A model generated the notes under the pieces. It saw nothing but the letters and a program-made list of their open reading frames with translations, did not search any database and was not told the DNA's origin. From Papaver somniferum (Eukaryota > Streptophyta > Magnoliopsida > Ranunculales > Papaveraceae), in the NCBI RefSeq assembly GCF_003573695.1, contig NC_039363.1, forward strand, positions 153,104,406 to 153,168,405: DNA of 64,000 bases, read 5' to 3'. Below, one piece after another: positions 34,143-45,041 of the stretch; within the stretch, counting starts at the first letter, position 1; every line of letters begins with the position of its first letter. The position numbers and the translations under genes were made by a program.

Positions 34143-34370
34143 TTAAGAGGGTTTGACAATATCTTGCCCCATTTTGTCATGAATTCTCGAACATCGAAAG
34201 TATGTTTCTAAAAGTAGAAGAAGTATTCCAAATCTAGAAAAATTCTTTAGATATTCATGATACAGATAGATTGTATAGTATATTACCTCCTTCATGTTCT
34301 TGTGCTCCTTTTTAAGAACTTCCAATTTATTTAAATCGAGCACATCTAGGGAAATTCCGATCACCAACAT
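34143..34370 (-). CDS. LARD short ORF, unrecognised (75 residues)
   Basis: It lies between the PBS-proximal ORF and the coiled-coil ORF on the same strand. It has a Lys/Glu-rich stretch (L-K-K-E-H-K-N-M) and a hydrophobic segment (G-I-L-L-L-L-L). It could be part of the same original protein as its neighbours, split by stops. No family recognised. Confidence 0.25.
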   Translation of the reverse strand: MLVIGISLDVLDLNKLEVLKKEHKNMKEVIYYTIYLYHEYLKNFSRFGILLLLLETYFRCSRIHDKMGQDIVKPS

Positions 34371-34676
34371 CAGTTGTTGGAGTGAGCTTGTGATAGCTCA
34401 AATTTTGTAGAACATGATCTGTCATGATATTTTCGAGTATCTTCCCTTTTGGGATTATTCCAAGAATAAACTTCTTTTAATAAGTCATATCTGGAGTGAT
34501 CTGATTTAACAGAATGATCAATAAAATAAACAGGATCATAAGCGTGACTTGAAATCTTTTGAGTCGTGAAATAATCAGAAATCTTATATCGACCTAGGAA
34601 TTTCTTGACAACATTTGATGAGATTGTTTCTTGGATTCTGTTTTAGACATTTGATCAATAACAAAATAGCATGATC

Positions 34677-35240
34677 TCAAATATTTGTTTTTGTATACTT
34701 GAGCTGGTCTTTTCCTCTGTCTAAGAGATAATCATTGTCATAATAGATGACATAAGGTCTTGACTGGATACTAGTCATAGGATTACCCCTTGAAGCACAT
34801 CTATTTTGATTCTTGTAAGCTGTTAGACTATTAGAATCACAACGTTGTATATTAGTTAAGAGATTCTGGAGATTAGAATCACATATCCTTGTTTTAACTA
34901 ATATATCCCTTTTGTCTTGAACAAAGTCAAGTACATTAGATTCAGCATCTTCATGAATCAAAGATTCTCCGATGATCTTTTCGGCAGATGGATAATATAT
35001 ATTATCTTTTAGATTATACTTTTCTGCAAGCTTTATAAAAAATTTAATCTCATCAATTTCATATGAATTTGACTTGTTTGTCACAAGTATTTGTTTTCTT
35101 ATTAACTCATCATGGTTAATATTTCCTGAGTTGCATTCCACTAGTGAACTAACAGTGCTGAGCTGTTTATCAGGTTTTGAAAACAAACATCCTTTCTGAG
35201 GTATATCATCTTCTTGATCTACATTAACTGAATCACACAT
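34677..35240 (-). CDS. LARD PBS-proximal ORF, unrecognised (187 residues)
   Basis: The ATG at 35240 lies about 62 bases after the PBS, where gag begins in ordinary elements, but no gag motif is present. The product is Asp/Asn/Ser-rich with scattered Cys and a charged centre (Y-E-I-D-E-I-K-F-F-I-K-L-A-E-K-Y). It could be a captured host sequence or the diverged start of an element protein. Real coding use is uncertain. Confidence 0.35.
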   Translation of the reverse strand: MCDSVNVDQEDDIPQKGCLFSKPDKQLSTVSSLVECNSGNINHDELIRKQILVTNKSNSYEIDEIKFFIKLAEKYNLKDNIYYPSAEKIIGESLIHEDAESNVLDFVQDKRDILVKTRICDSNLQNLLTNIQRCDSNSLTAYKNQNRCASRGNPMTSIQSRPYVIYYDNDYLLDRGKDQLKYTKTNI

Positions 35241-35301
35241 AGATTCATTTCTTATAGGTTGGATCGCACCAAAAACATATTGTTAGATCTTTTCGTGTTT
35301 A

Positions 35302-35316
35302 CCTGCTCTGATACCA
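35302..35316 (-). other. Primer-binding site of LARD element 1 (initiator tRNA-Met)
   Basis: On the minus strand TGGTATCAGAGCAGG begins two bases after the end of the 5' LTR. It matches the plant initiator tRNA-Met PBS exactly over its first 12 bases. Confidence 0.9.
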
Positions 35317-35318
35317 AT

Positions 35319-36420
35319 TGAAAAGACGAGGGTACCCAAATATACCCCAATCTAAAAAAATTCCACCTATAAGTCCTTTCTCCGAAAGCGATTGTCTATG
35401 GACTGAGTCGAGATAATACAAAGAGTCGGTTCACACTTCGTGTGATCGTCTATGGACACGAGATCAAGACAATACGACAACGAGCTAATTTGCGTGATTG
35501 ACTATAGATACAAGATCGATACAATACAACAACGAAGTATGATTACTTGATAATAGGTTCGGACTTAACCAAACATTATATGATTGATTATTAAGTAATT
35601 AGGAATTAACATTTGTGTATTTTACTTATAACTATAATAAAAACAATTATAATTGCGGAAATAGAAAAATAAAAGACACAACAATATTTTATTAACGAGG
35701 AAACCGCAAATGCAGAAAAACCCCGGGACCTTGTCCAGAATTGAATACTCTCATAATTAAGCCGCTATACAAAACCTAAACCAACTTCGTATAGTTGATA
35801 CCAAGCAACTAAACCTATAGTTCACCTAGTTCCCTCAGTATCCCTGCGCCTCCAACTTGCAATAAGTCACGCACTTGGAACAATTCCATTGGTTCATATT
35901 CCAAACGGTAAAGGAACAAAAAATCTGTTCGGTAACAACTCTTTTCAAACAACGTGATATGAGTTTGACAAAAGGCTCTTCCGTTTATCCCAATAAACTC
36001 CTTTGTCGGTTCTTAGATAAATCTATTTAACAACTACCAAGGTAATTGTTTAGACTATACAATCAATACTATTAATCACAAAGAAATGTATTGATGTCGA
36101 TCTACTCAACTAATCAACCCAATCTATCAAAAGATAAACCGATTATAGTTGGATCCCCGGCCGATCAAGTTTTGTGCACACCAAAGATTATGAACTCAAA
36201 TAAGAAATCTTCTTTGTCTTCAAATCTTCTTAGATATTCAATAAACACCTGCACACAAACAACTTGAATCTCTTGTGATCAAGCACACACAGAACAAAGT
36301 CTATTAACGATGGATTATCACAAGACGTCTTTAGGTCTACAAACATTCAAAAGATCCCCGTCGATATTTCGATCTAGTTTGAGAGAATCGTATATCAGAA
36401 GAGAAGACTCTCAAGCATAC
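35319..36420 (-). mobile_element. 5' LTR of LARD element 1, truncated
   Basis: Collinear with 29011-30115 (same TGAAAAGACGAGGG start, same AACGAGGAAACCGC core at about 35694). It stops near 36420, where similarity to the other LTR ends. The U3 with its promoter is missing, so this copy lacks its upstream promoter. Confidence 0.85.
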
Positions 36421-37260
36421 AAAATAAATAATGAAACTACTAAATCCATGTATGAAGGACTTTATCGCTCAATTTTCCACCTTGTATTGTCTTGATTTCA
36501 TAAACTTCACTGATTCTCATCTTATTTTATTTTCTTTGCTCTTGTAAAATACGTCTTCAAATGTGTATAGAATTCTGCTCTTTGTACTGTATCTTCACTT
36601 TGAATAAGAATTTCACTTTTCCTTGTATTGTTCCATATAAACCTTGGAGAATTTCAATCTTTCTTCATAAAATATGACGTTGACCTGCTCGTTGATGATG
36701 ATGTGTTTCTATGGATCTGTGGATGTTGTCGAGAGAGAGATAATGGTGCTAACTGCAAATTAAACTACAAGAAGGAGTTTTCCTCTTTAGACGTCATCCT
36801 CATGATTGACAAAATTAGCACTCAAGAGATCAAAAATAGTATTGAAAGTGGTGCGAAGTTGGGTAGCTCACCATTCCTACCCGGAATTAACGTACGGTGA
36901 CACACACTCGAAAAGGACTTTTTAGATAGTCACAAAAAATGAAGGTCGGTGACTCGCTTGATGTAAAAAATAGGTAGTCTCCACTAAAGGTGATCACAAC
37001 TCTAATACCAAATATCTTTGCTACACCTAATTTCCCACCGACATGTTTAAATCCAACTTTAACGCTCTAACAACTAAGAAATCCGGTTGTGTTCTCTAGT
37101 ACTTCCAAGTTCTGTTATTTCGGTCAGACTCTCTATGTAAACATAGCTAGAAGCATGCTAGTGATTCTGAAATCTCTACAAGTTGGAGGTTTTATGCAAA
37201 TATTTACAAAGATGTTGAATATTTTTTTTATTTTTTTAAAGTAAAAGACTAAAAACTCTA
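36421..37260. other. Unassigned DNA between LARD 1 and the Athila-type element
   Basis: It holds a 90-residue plus frame (36628-36900) with a Cys-rich W-I-C-G-C-C-R-E-R that I cannot place, and AT-rich spacer. It matches neither the truncated LTR nor the Athila LTR, so a rearrangement probably removed both LTR ends here. Confidence 0.35.
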
Positions 37261-37560
37261 TATGCAAAATACGCCCCAAAACCTAAATCTAACATTGTCC
37301 TCAATGTTTCAACATATGAGCAAAATTATAACAACATACCAGGAGAACAGTGCAGAGTAGATTTAAAGGAAAGAGATTACCAGATGCAAAAAGGATGGTG
37401 CTAAACCAGAAGTGGATGAATGCTTTGAAAGCAAACAGCAAGATATAGAACGATAGGACAAAAATTTTGGTTAGCACACATAAGAAATTATGCAAAAAGA
37501 AACAGAAAAGGGAAAGGGAATGGATTTGTAATCCATATGTATGTACACATGTGAACCACT

Positions 37561-38680
37561 TTAGTCCACATAGACAAGGTCTTCCAAGTCTATGGTCTCA
37601 ACTTCTGGTGGAAGATGCTCCAGAATTGGTTTCGATCTCTGACCATTGACCTTGAAGATGTTCTTGTTTGCTAGATTTTCGATTTCAACATCTCCATGAG
37701 GGAAAACAGTACGAACCAAGAACGGGCCTGACCATCGAGAACGTAATTTTCCTGGAAAAAGATGCAAACGAGTATTGTACAATAAAACTTTTTGGCCAGG
37801 TGTGAAAGATTTGTGCAAAATGTGCTTGTCATGAAACACTTTCATTATATTTTTGTACATTTTGGCACTATCTTATGCATTTTTCTTACTTCTTCTAACT
37901 CGTTGAGTTGAAGTTTCCTTTGGGTACCAGCCTTATCAAGATCAAAGTTCAATTTCTTAACAGCCCAATATGCTCGATATTCTAACTTTACAGGTTTGAT
38001 GACAGGCTTTACCATACACGAGTTTATGAGGGGACATGCCAATAAGAGTTTTATATGCAGTTCTATAGGCCCACAAAGCATCATTTAAACGTAAAGACCA
38101 ATCTTTCCTAGTAGGATTAACAGTCTTTTCAAGAATATGCTTAATTTCCCTATTAGAAACTTCTACTTGGCCACTGGTCTGAGGATGGTATGGTGTTGCT
38201 ACCTTATGAGTGATTTCATATTTGCGCGTAAGTGATTCAAAAGGTCTATTGCAAAAATGAGTACCACAATCACTGATTATGGCTCTAGGTGTTCCAAAAC
38301 GAGAAAAAAATGTTTTCTTTAAGAAAAGAAAGCACTACTTTATGGTCATTTGTTTTGGAGGCAATGGCTTCTACCCACATAGAGACATAACCAACAGCAA
38401 CAAGAATGTATAGGTTACCTTCAGAGTTAGGAAAGGGACCCATGAAATCAATACCCCACACATCAAACAATTCAACAATTAAAATAGGTTGTAAGGGTAT
38501 CATGTTTCTTCTTGAGATACTTCCTAATTTCTGGCATCGGTCACAAGCAACACAGAATGCAGGATTATCTTTGAACAATGATGGCCAATAGAAACCACTC
38601 TGCAAGATCTTTGCAGCAGTTTTCTTGGCACTAAAATGGCCTCCACATGCATGGTCATGACAGAAAGAGATGACATCTTT
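37561..38680 (-). pseudogene. Integrase (zinc-binding, catalytic core, C-terminal) of the Athila-type element
   Basis: The zinc-binding part (H...C-D-R-C) lies near 38530-38660. The core follows with I-D-F-M-G-P-F (first Asp, about 38450), I-S-D (second Asp, about 38275) and G-Q-V-E-V-S-N (Glu, about 38165). The three acidic positions can thus all be seen, but they lie in different frames because of an indel in an A-rich run near 38310. The C-terminal part (37561-37860) has [14 protein letters not shown] and K-V-N-G-Q-R, standard for Athila/Tat. More stops occur at 37870-38090. It is related to retroviral integrase in fold only. Confidence 0.85.
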
Positions 38681-38860
38681 TTATTCAGAATTGGGGACAC
38701 ATCTTCTAATGAGTTGGTCAGGACAGTATTTAAACAAGTACGGGTCATCCCAGAAGAAATATTTTACTTCAGCCAAGAATTTAGAGCGGTCTTGCCTAGA
38801 CCAATGCGAAGGCATTCTACCTGTAGCAAGGTAGTTAACAATATCATCAAACCAAGGCAT

Positions 38861-39481
38861 TTAAGACACAAGCATCAATTGTTCGTCAGGGAATGATTCT
38901 CTAATAAGCAAGGATTCGTCAACAGATTCAATATTCAACCTAGACAAGTGATCAGCAAAAACATTTTTAGACCCTTTCTTATCTCGAATTTCGAGATTGA
39001 ACTCTTGTAACAAGAGTATCCATCGAATTAGACGAGCCTTAGCATCTTTCTTAGACAGAAGATATTTCAATGCAGCATGGTCAGAATATATGATGACTTT
39101 AGACCCTATCAAGTAAGATCTAACCTTATCTAATGCAAACACAACAGCTAGCAGTTCTTTCTCAGTTCTTGAATAGTTTAGTTGAGCATCATTAAGTGTT
39201 TTACTAGCATAGTAGACCACATAAGGGAGTTTGTCTACTGGCTGACCTAAAACAGCTCCTACAGCATAGTCAGACGCATCACACATAATTTCAAATGGTA
39301 AGGTCCAGTTGGGTGGTCTGACTATAGGGGCATATGTGAGAAGAGCTTTCAATTGCTCCCATGCTTTCTTACAAGCGTCATCAAACACACATGCAACATC
39401 TTTTGCAAGAAGACTACACAAGGGTCTTGAAATTTTACTAAAGTCTTTGATGAATCGCCGGTAAAAACTGGCATGGCCCAA
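38861..39481 (-). pseudogene. RNase H domain of the Athila-type element
   Basis: Open over 206 residues: [14 protein letters not shown] (RT connection), [14 protein letters not shown] (first RNase H Asp), [19 protein letters not shown] (Glu), I-Y-S-D-H-A-A-L (Asp) and A-D-H-L-S-R-L. It is well conserved, but separated from RT by stops and a frameshift at 39482-39600. Confidence 0.9.
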
Positions 39482-39587
39482 GAATTACCTTATCTCCCTC
39501 ACAGAGCGAGGTTGAGGCAAATTTTGAGTGAGATCAACTTAGGCTTTTTCTACTTCTATGCCTTTTCAGAGATGATATGCCTTAGAA

Positions 39588-40457
39588 CTATGCCTGAGTT
39601 AACCATGAAAGTGACATTTTTTTCCAATTTAAAACCAAATTATTTTCTTTAGATCGAATCAGCACAAGAGTAAGAGGATGCAAACATTCATCAAAAGAAG
39701 ACCCAAAGACAAAAAAATCATCCATGAAAATCTCAAGAAATTTATCTACCATGTCAGGAAAAATGCTCATCATGCAATATTGTAAAGTAGCAGGTGCATT
39801 ACACAACCCAAAAGGCATGCGACGATAAGCAAATGTACTATAAGGACAGGTAAATGTGGTCTTTGGTTGATCTTCAGGTGCTATATGAATCTGGTTATAA
39901 CCCGAATAGCCATCTAAGAAACAATGATGATCGTGTCTCGACAATCTTTCTAGCATTTGGTCAATGAAGGGAAGAGGAAAATGGTCTTTCTTTGTCACTG
40001 TGTTCAACTTCCTATAGTCAATGCAGACTCGCCACCCCGTGGTTACATGAGTGGGGAGTAGCTCATTGATTTCATTTTGAACTACAGTAATGCCAGACTT
40101 TTTGGGTACAACTTGGATGGGACTGACCCATTGGCTATCTGGAATTGGGTATATGATACCCGCATCAAGCAATTTCAAAATCTCACTTTTAACAACATCT
40201 CTTATATTGGGGTTAAGTCTCCTTTGCATTTCCCTAGATGGTTTAGTATTTTCTTCAAGATTTATGTGATGCATGCAAATTGTGGGACTTATACCTTTAA
40301 GGTTTGAGATGGTCCAACCTAAGGTCTCTTTATGTTCTTTAAGAACTTCTAAAAATTTGCTTTCCTGTTTTGTGTCTAAACATGATGCAATAATAACAGG
40401 CAAAGTATCAGAAGAGCCTAAAAAAGCATATTTCAAACTATCAGGCAATGGCTTCAA
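39588..40457 (-). pseudogene. Reverse transcriptase domain of the Athila-type element
   Basis: 289 residues open. Motifs in order: K-K-S-G-I-T-V-V near 40100, W-R-V-C-I-D-Y-R-K-L-N, P-F-I-D-Q-M-L-E-R-L, F-L-D-G-Y-S-G-Y-N-Q-I, M-P-F-G-L-C-N-A-P-A-T, and the catalytic F-M-D-D near 39720. This word set is typical of the Athila/Tat branch. The frame is lost after N-W-K-K in an A-rich run at about 39618, where extra residues end it early. Confidence 0.93.
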
Positions 40458-40484
40458 ATCAAGCTTAGGTGGTTTGACAAGTGA

Positions 40485-41332
40485 TTAGGCAGATTTGGAA
40501 TCAGAGAGTGGAAGTGGTTCCGCAGCAGTCTGCCATTTAGCAATATCCATGGGAGACACACATTCAAGCAAAGAGTGTACTTCACTAATGTACTCAGAAT
40601 CAAAAAGATCTAAGTCAAAGTTATCTAAACATGCTTGCAAAGGATCCACAGATAAGATATCAGGCAATGAGTATTGGATCAGACTCTCAATCATATTAAC
40701 CTCATGCAATTCATTATCATCGAAATCCACAGGTTGTTGGCTAACCCGAAAAACATTTAATTCCATAGTCATGTTTCCAAATGATAAGTTCAACGCTCCA
40801 TTATGACAATTTATGATAGCATTGGACGTCGTTAGAAAAGGACGTCCCAAAATGACAGGAATGTGACAGTCTGGGTTTTGCACAGGTTGAGTGTCTAGAA
40901 CAATGAAGTCCATAGGGAAATAAAACTTATCAACCTTGATCAACACATCTTCAACAATACCACGAGGGATTTTTATAGATCTGTCCGCTAATTGCAACGT
41001 AATAGGGGTGGGTTTCAGCTCCCCAAGACTTAACTGCTCATATACAGAATATGGCAGAAGATTCACACTTGCGCTAAGTCTAACAAAGCCCTATCAATTG
41101 TATGGTCACCTATAGTGCATGTGATAGTTGGACTACATGGGTCATTAAACTTAGGTGGGGTCTTGTTTTGAATAATTGAACTCACCTGCTCAGTGAGAAA
41201 GGCATGCTTATGCACATGATGTTTCTGTTTTTGTGTGCACAGATCTTTCAAGAATTTAGCATAAGCAGGTATCTGTTTGATTGCTTCGAGAAAAGGAATA
41301 TTTATATTGACTCGCTTAAACATTTCTAACAT
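40485..41332 (-). pseudogene. Aspartic protease of the Athila-type element, frameshifted at the active site
   Basis: The upstream frame ends L-L-D-L followed by a shifted A-Q-V-stop near 41063; the next frame continues with N-L-L-P-Y-S-V-Y-E-Q-L. The break is a single-base loss at about 41073, inside the D-x-G-A-S-type catalytic motif. Downstream, V-I-L-G-R-P-F-L is intact. The linker to RT (40500-40700) is acidic and variable. Confidence 0.85.
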
Positions 41333-41450
41333 CTCATTTTACTGGTTACTCCCTTTTTGCTTCACCAATCTTTGTAGGAATGGAGCAACATGCACAAAAG
41401 ATAGTAAAGAAGCATTAGCATCAGTGAAATTCTTAGAGTCACTATCATGC

Positions 41451-42992
41451 TCAGATTCCCTTTCCACAATGGGTGTTTTCTGTGGAGTTGTATGCACTGT
41501 CTGATTTAGACTCAAGTGATTGTGGTACACCTACATTGTTATCAACAACCTTACCACTACGAAGAGCGGTGACATCATTCACTTGATTATGTGATGACTC
41601 ATTGCATGCTGGCGTACTTGCCTGAAATGCATTTTTTGGATTTTGTTGGGGTTGACTAGAGAGTTTACCCTTTTCTCTCTCATTTAATGCATTACAAATT
41701 TGACACATTTTAAGTTCTAGACTTGCGAAACATTAATCTGTGGTCTTTTGAAGTTGTAAAACATTTTGAGTCAACATGTACTGTCTTCAAAGCTAGGCTT
41801 TTTCTCTACAGGGTACTGAGAGTATGTTGCACTTGGGAGTTTCTAGGATACGAATATCCCTGGTTATTGCTCGTTGTACCCCCTTGTACGGGCTCTTTAG
41901 ACCATGAAAAGTTAGGGTGATTTCTCCACACTGGGTTGTAGGTCTGAGAATAAGGGTTGTTCTCTTGCTTATAATACAAAGCATTAGCCTGCTCAAGTTT
42001 ATATTCTTGAAATGCATGTAGGTCTGGACAACTATCCACTAGGTGGTCTGAACTGTGACATGCCGCACAAATGGCAGTTTCAATTTGGTCACGAAGAGTA
42101 GAGGCAGTAGTTTTCACATTCTTCTGCAGCTCTAGCGCTTCTACTCTCCTAACTAAGGATACAACTTTTGCATTTCCTTCAAAGTCGGACTCAATTCTAT
42201 GGACATTAGCTACAGGGTAGTCTTTTTAGGTTCACGGATGAACTTCCACTGCTGAGTCTTTTCAGCGACTTCGATTAAGAAAGTCCAAGCCTCATTGGCA
42301 CTTTTATCAATAAATGCACCATTCCATATTGACTCAACTGTGGTTCAGATTCTGACATCTAAACTTTCATACAAAATCTACACAAGTCTCCTTTTTTCAA
42401 AACCATGGTGAGGATATTGGAGCAACAATTCATTGAACCTCTCCAAATATTTGGCTAGAGTCTCTCCATCTAATTGCACAAAACTATTCAGACTTTGACG
42501 AATGGTCGCAGTCTTATGATTTGGGAAAAACTTTTTGAAAAACTCTTTCGTAAGGTCATCCCATGTTCTAATGGACTGTGGTTAGAGGGCATACATCCAG
42601 GACTTGGCTTTTTCTTTCAAAGAGAAAGGAAATAGTCTCAGTTTGAGGGACTCTTCCGACATTTGGTTGAAACGCAGAGTCCCACAGATTTTCTCAAATT
42701 CTCTTACATAGTGGTAAGGGTTTTCAACATCAACCCCTCTAAACACAAGCAACATATGAATCGTGCTTGCTTTTAGTTCAAATTGACCAGCATCAGCTGG
42801 TAGAATAATGAACGCGGGTTGGCTTGCCCTTGTTGGGTACATGTAGTCCTTGAGACTACGGGGTTGGTTCAGTTCCTCACCCATTGTTTCAGATTGGTCA
42901 GGGCTGTCTACTTCAGAACTGCGAATATCAACAATATCCTCTTGTATAATTCTAACTAGTCGGTTTGTTTGGTCACGGAAAGTGACAATCAT
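41451..42992 (-). pseudogene. gag of the Athila-type element
   Basis: The capsid-like part (42582-42992) has F-R-G-V-D-V-E-N-P-Y-H-Y-V-R-E-F-E and L-R-L-F-P-F-S-L-K-E-K-A-K-S-W. A stop follows at about 42582 and the frame continues in pieces. A zinc knuckle with C-x2-C-x4-H-x4-C spacing (C-A-A-C...H...C) lies near 42035-42080. The remaining stretch to 41451 is Gln/Asn/Ser-rich linker. Several stops make it non-functional. Confidence 0.85.
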
Positions 42993-45017
42993 AGCCTAGC
43001 ATGTATACCAGTCAACATATTATAACACCCAGACAGTCATGCAATCACAATTCAGGGAAACAATGCCACGAGAATCCAAAAGCTAAAACTCAGAAGTATG
43101 CACACAGAACTAGTATGTTGTACTGGTTAGACGAGCAATAAATGCATAACTCAAAGAATAAGGACTTATGGAAGTAGCAATCAGATTCAGGTGATTAAGG
43201 ATGCACAGAGAATACAATTCCAGCTAGCAAATATGTCTCTTAAGTGTCTCAGGAACATGCACACATATGCCAAATATCGCAGGGGTTGAATAAAGCTCAG
43301 TAGGGTTTGCCAGTGCATTAGCTAAACATGTTGTATTAATCACACAATAACAAGTAAAAAGAGGTTCGAGTACGATACCGCCAGTATAAAACGGGTTTAG
43401 GCAGGACAATCCCAGTTTGCTTCGGTCCTTTTTCTTCTCCTACTTGACTTGCACATCAAAAGTTCAGGTACCTGGTTACTTATAAAACAGATTCAGTTCT
43501 CGGGAATGGGCAGGTAAAGCAAAGAAACTCAGAAAGTAGTTGTGTAACACTGATGAACCAACTGATGTATTATCTGACAAACTAGGAAATCACTTACCGA
43601 ATGATCTGAGCAGGACAGACAGATGCAAGTATAGATAGGTCGCAAATGTAAAAAGAACAGAGATGATATGCATAATGTTTGGATATATTACAGGGGAGTG
43701 AAATGCAATTACTTATTTGTTGATATACTAACTTCTACTGATGCTTGACCTGGTTATACAGTTTACATGAAAGAGGACTCGGAATCTAAATTATGCTACA
43801 AAATGTTCACCACTAAAGTGACTCAGATGGACTGGAAAACTATAGATGCAGAATACTATGACATACAACTATGTACAGGCTAAGATGCAGATGACAGAAT
43901 ATTTTAAAAAGTACAAACAAAAGAGAATTTTAACAGAGTCACTTATCTAGACTACATGATGCACTTAAAAATGACTACAACAGTTTGAAACTAGTTTTAA
44001 CTAACCTGAAGTAGGTATGACAAGACACTGATGCATGTAACACAACTTAATCTAGATATGAGATAAGACAATGATGCAGTTGACTGAAAAACTAAAACAA
44101 GATGCAGTTATGCTGATGAAACTGAAACTGAAAATCTACAGCTACTAAGATTTTACAGGATGCAAAGACAGACAGTTTTAAAGTGATGCAAGATATATGA
44201 AAAAATAAAATTAACTAAACTATAATATGACAGTAAAACTACAGATGATACTGGTTGAAACAATATAATTGGATATATGTTATTAAACTAAGCTACAGAA
44301 CACCACTACCACTAAGATGCTACATAGTTACGCTACACTACCAAGATGAGACTATCGAAAGTAAAAAGAAAACAAAAGTTAACTAACACAAATATTAACA
44401 GGATACGAATAAGATACTATATGACTACTATAAGCTAAAAAGACAAAAGAAAACAACTGAAATATTTTTTTTTAGATTGATGAGATGTCAGATGCAGGTA
44501 AACTTGTTGAAAGAAAATTAAAAAGATTCAGTTGATGATAACAGATAGACTGGGTTGGAAGGAGACGGCAGATTGTCCTAAACTGATATTATGTCATGGT
44601 GACGCAGTTCACAGAAACAACAGAGCTCTTACAACCCAGGGAGATGAAAGAAAATGTTGCAGCAAACTGAAAAGCTACAGGTTTAGAATTTTTAAAAGCT
44701 ACTGCCACCGGATATATGAACAGGTGGATTAATTAGACTAGAATTTACTATAATATGATTAGATGTAAACTACTAAGAAGCTACAAAAAAAAATGGCAGA
44801 GAAGCAACTAACTTAACTGAAACAAGATGCAGTGAACATATAATGATATAAATGAAAAAGTTACAGCTAACAATGCAAGAATGCAGTTTATATAAACAGA
44901 TGGTTAACAACTAAGTTGCACTAGCAATGATTGAAAGAAAAAATTTCAGACACATATACAAGGCTAAGCTAAAAATCAGTAAAGTAACGAAGAAACCTCA
45001 GCTACACCGCTACCGAG
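42993..45017 (-). other. Untranslated leader of the Athila-type element
   Basis: About 2 kb between PBS and gag without a convincing ORF. From 43650 on it is A-rich and repeats words such as GATGCAG and GCTACA at irregular spacing. Long leaders are known in Athila/Tat elements; the short-word repetition may be a decayed tandem repeat. Confidence 0.5.
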
Positions 45018-45035
45018 TCCCCAGCAGCGGTGCCA
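45018..45035 (-). other. Primer-binding site, tRNA-Asp type
   Basis: On the minus strand TGGCACCGCTGCTGGGGA, a few bases after the LTR end. It differs at three positions from TGGCGCCGTTGCCGGGGA, the PBS widely used by Athila/Tat elements. Confidence 0.85.
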
Positions 45036-45041
45036 AAAACT

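Larger units (their letters stand above)
31836..35318 (-). mobile_element. Internal region of LARD element 1
   Basis: 3,483 bases between the two LTRs, with a PBS at the right end and a polypurine tract at the left end, so transcription is minus. There is no gag zinc knuckle, protease, integrase, RT or RNase H. The part nearest the 3' LTR (31850-33550) is non-coding, AC-rich, and holds three TTTGTTAAGC-type repeats (32747, 32863, 32994). The PBS-proximal part has three open frames listed separately. Confidence 0.75.
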
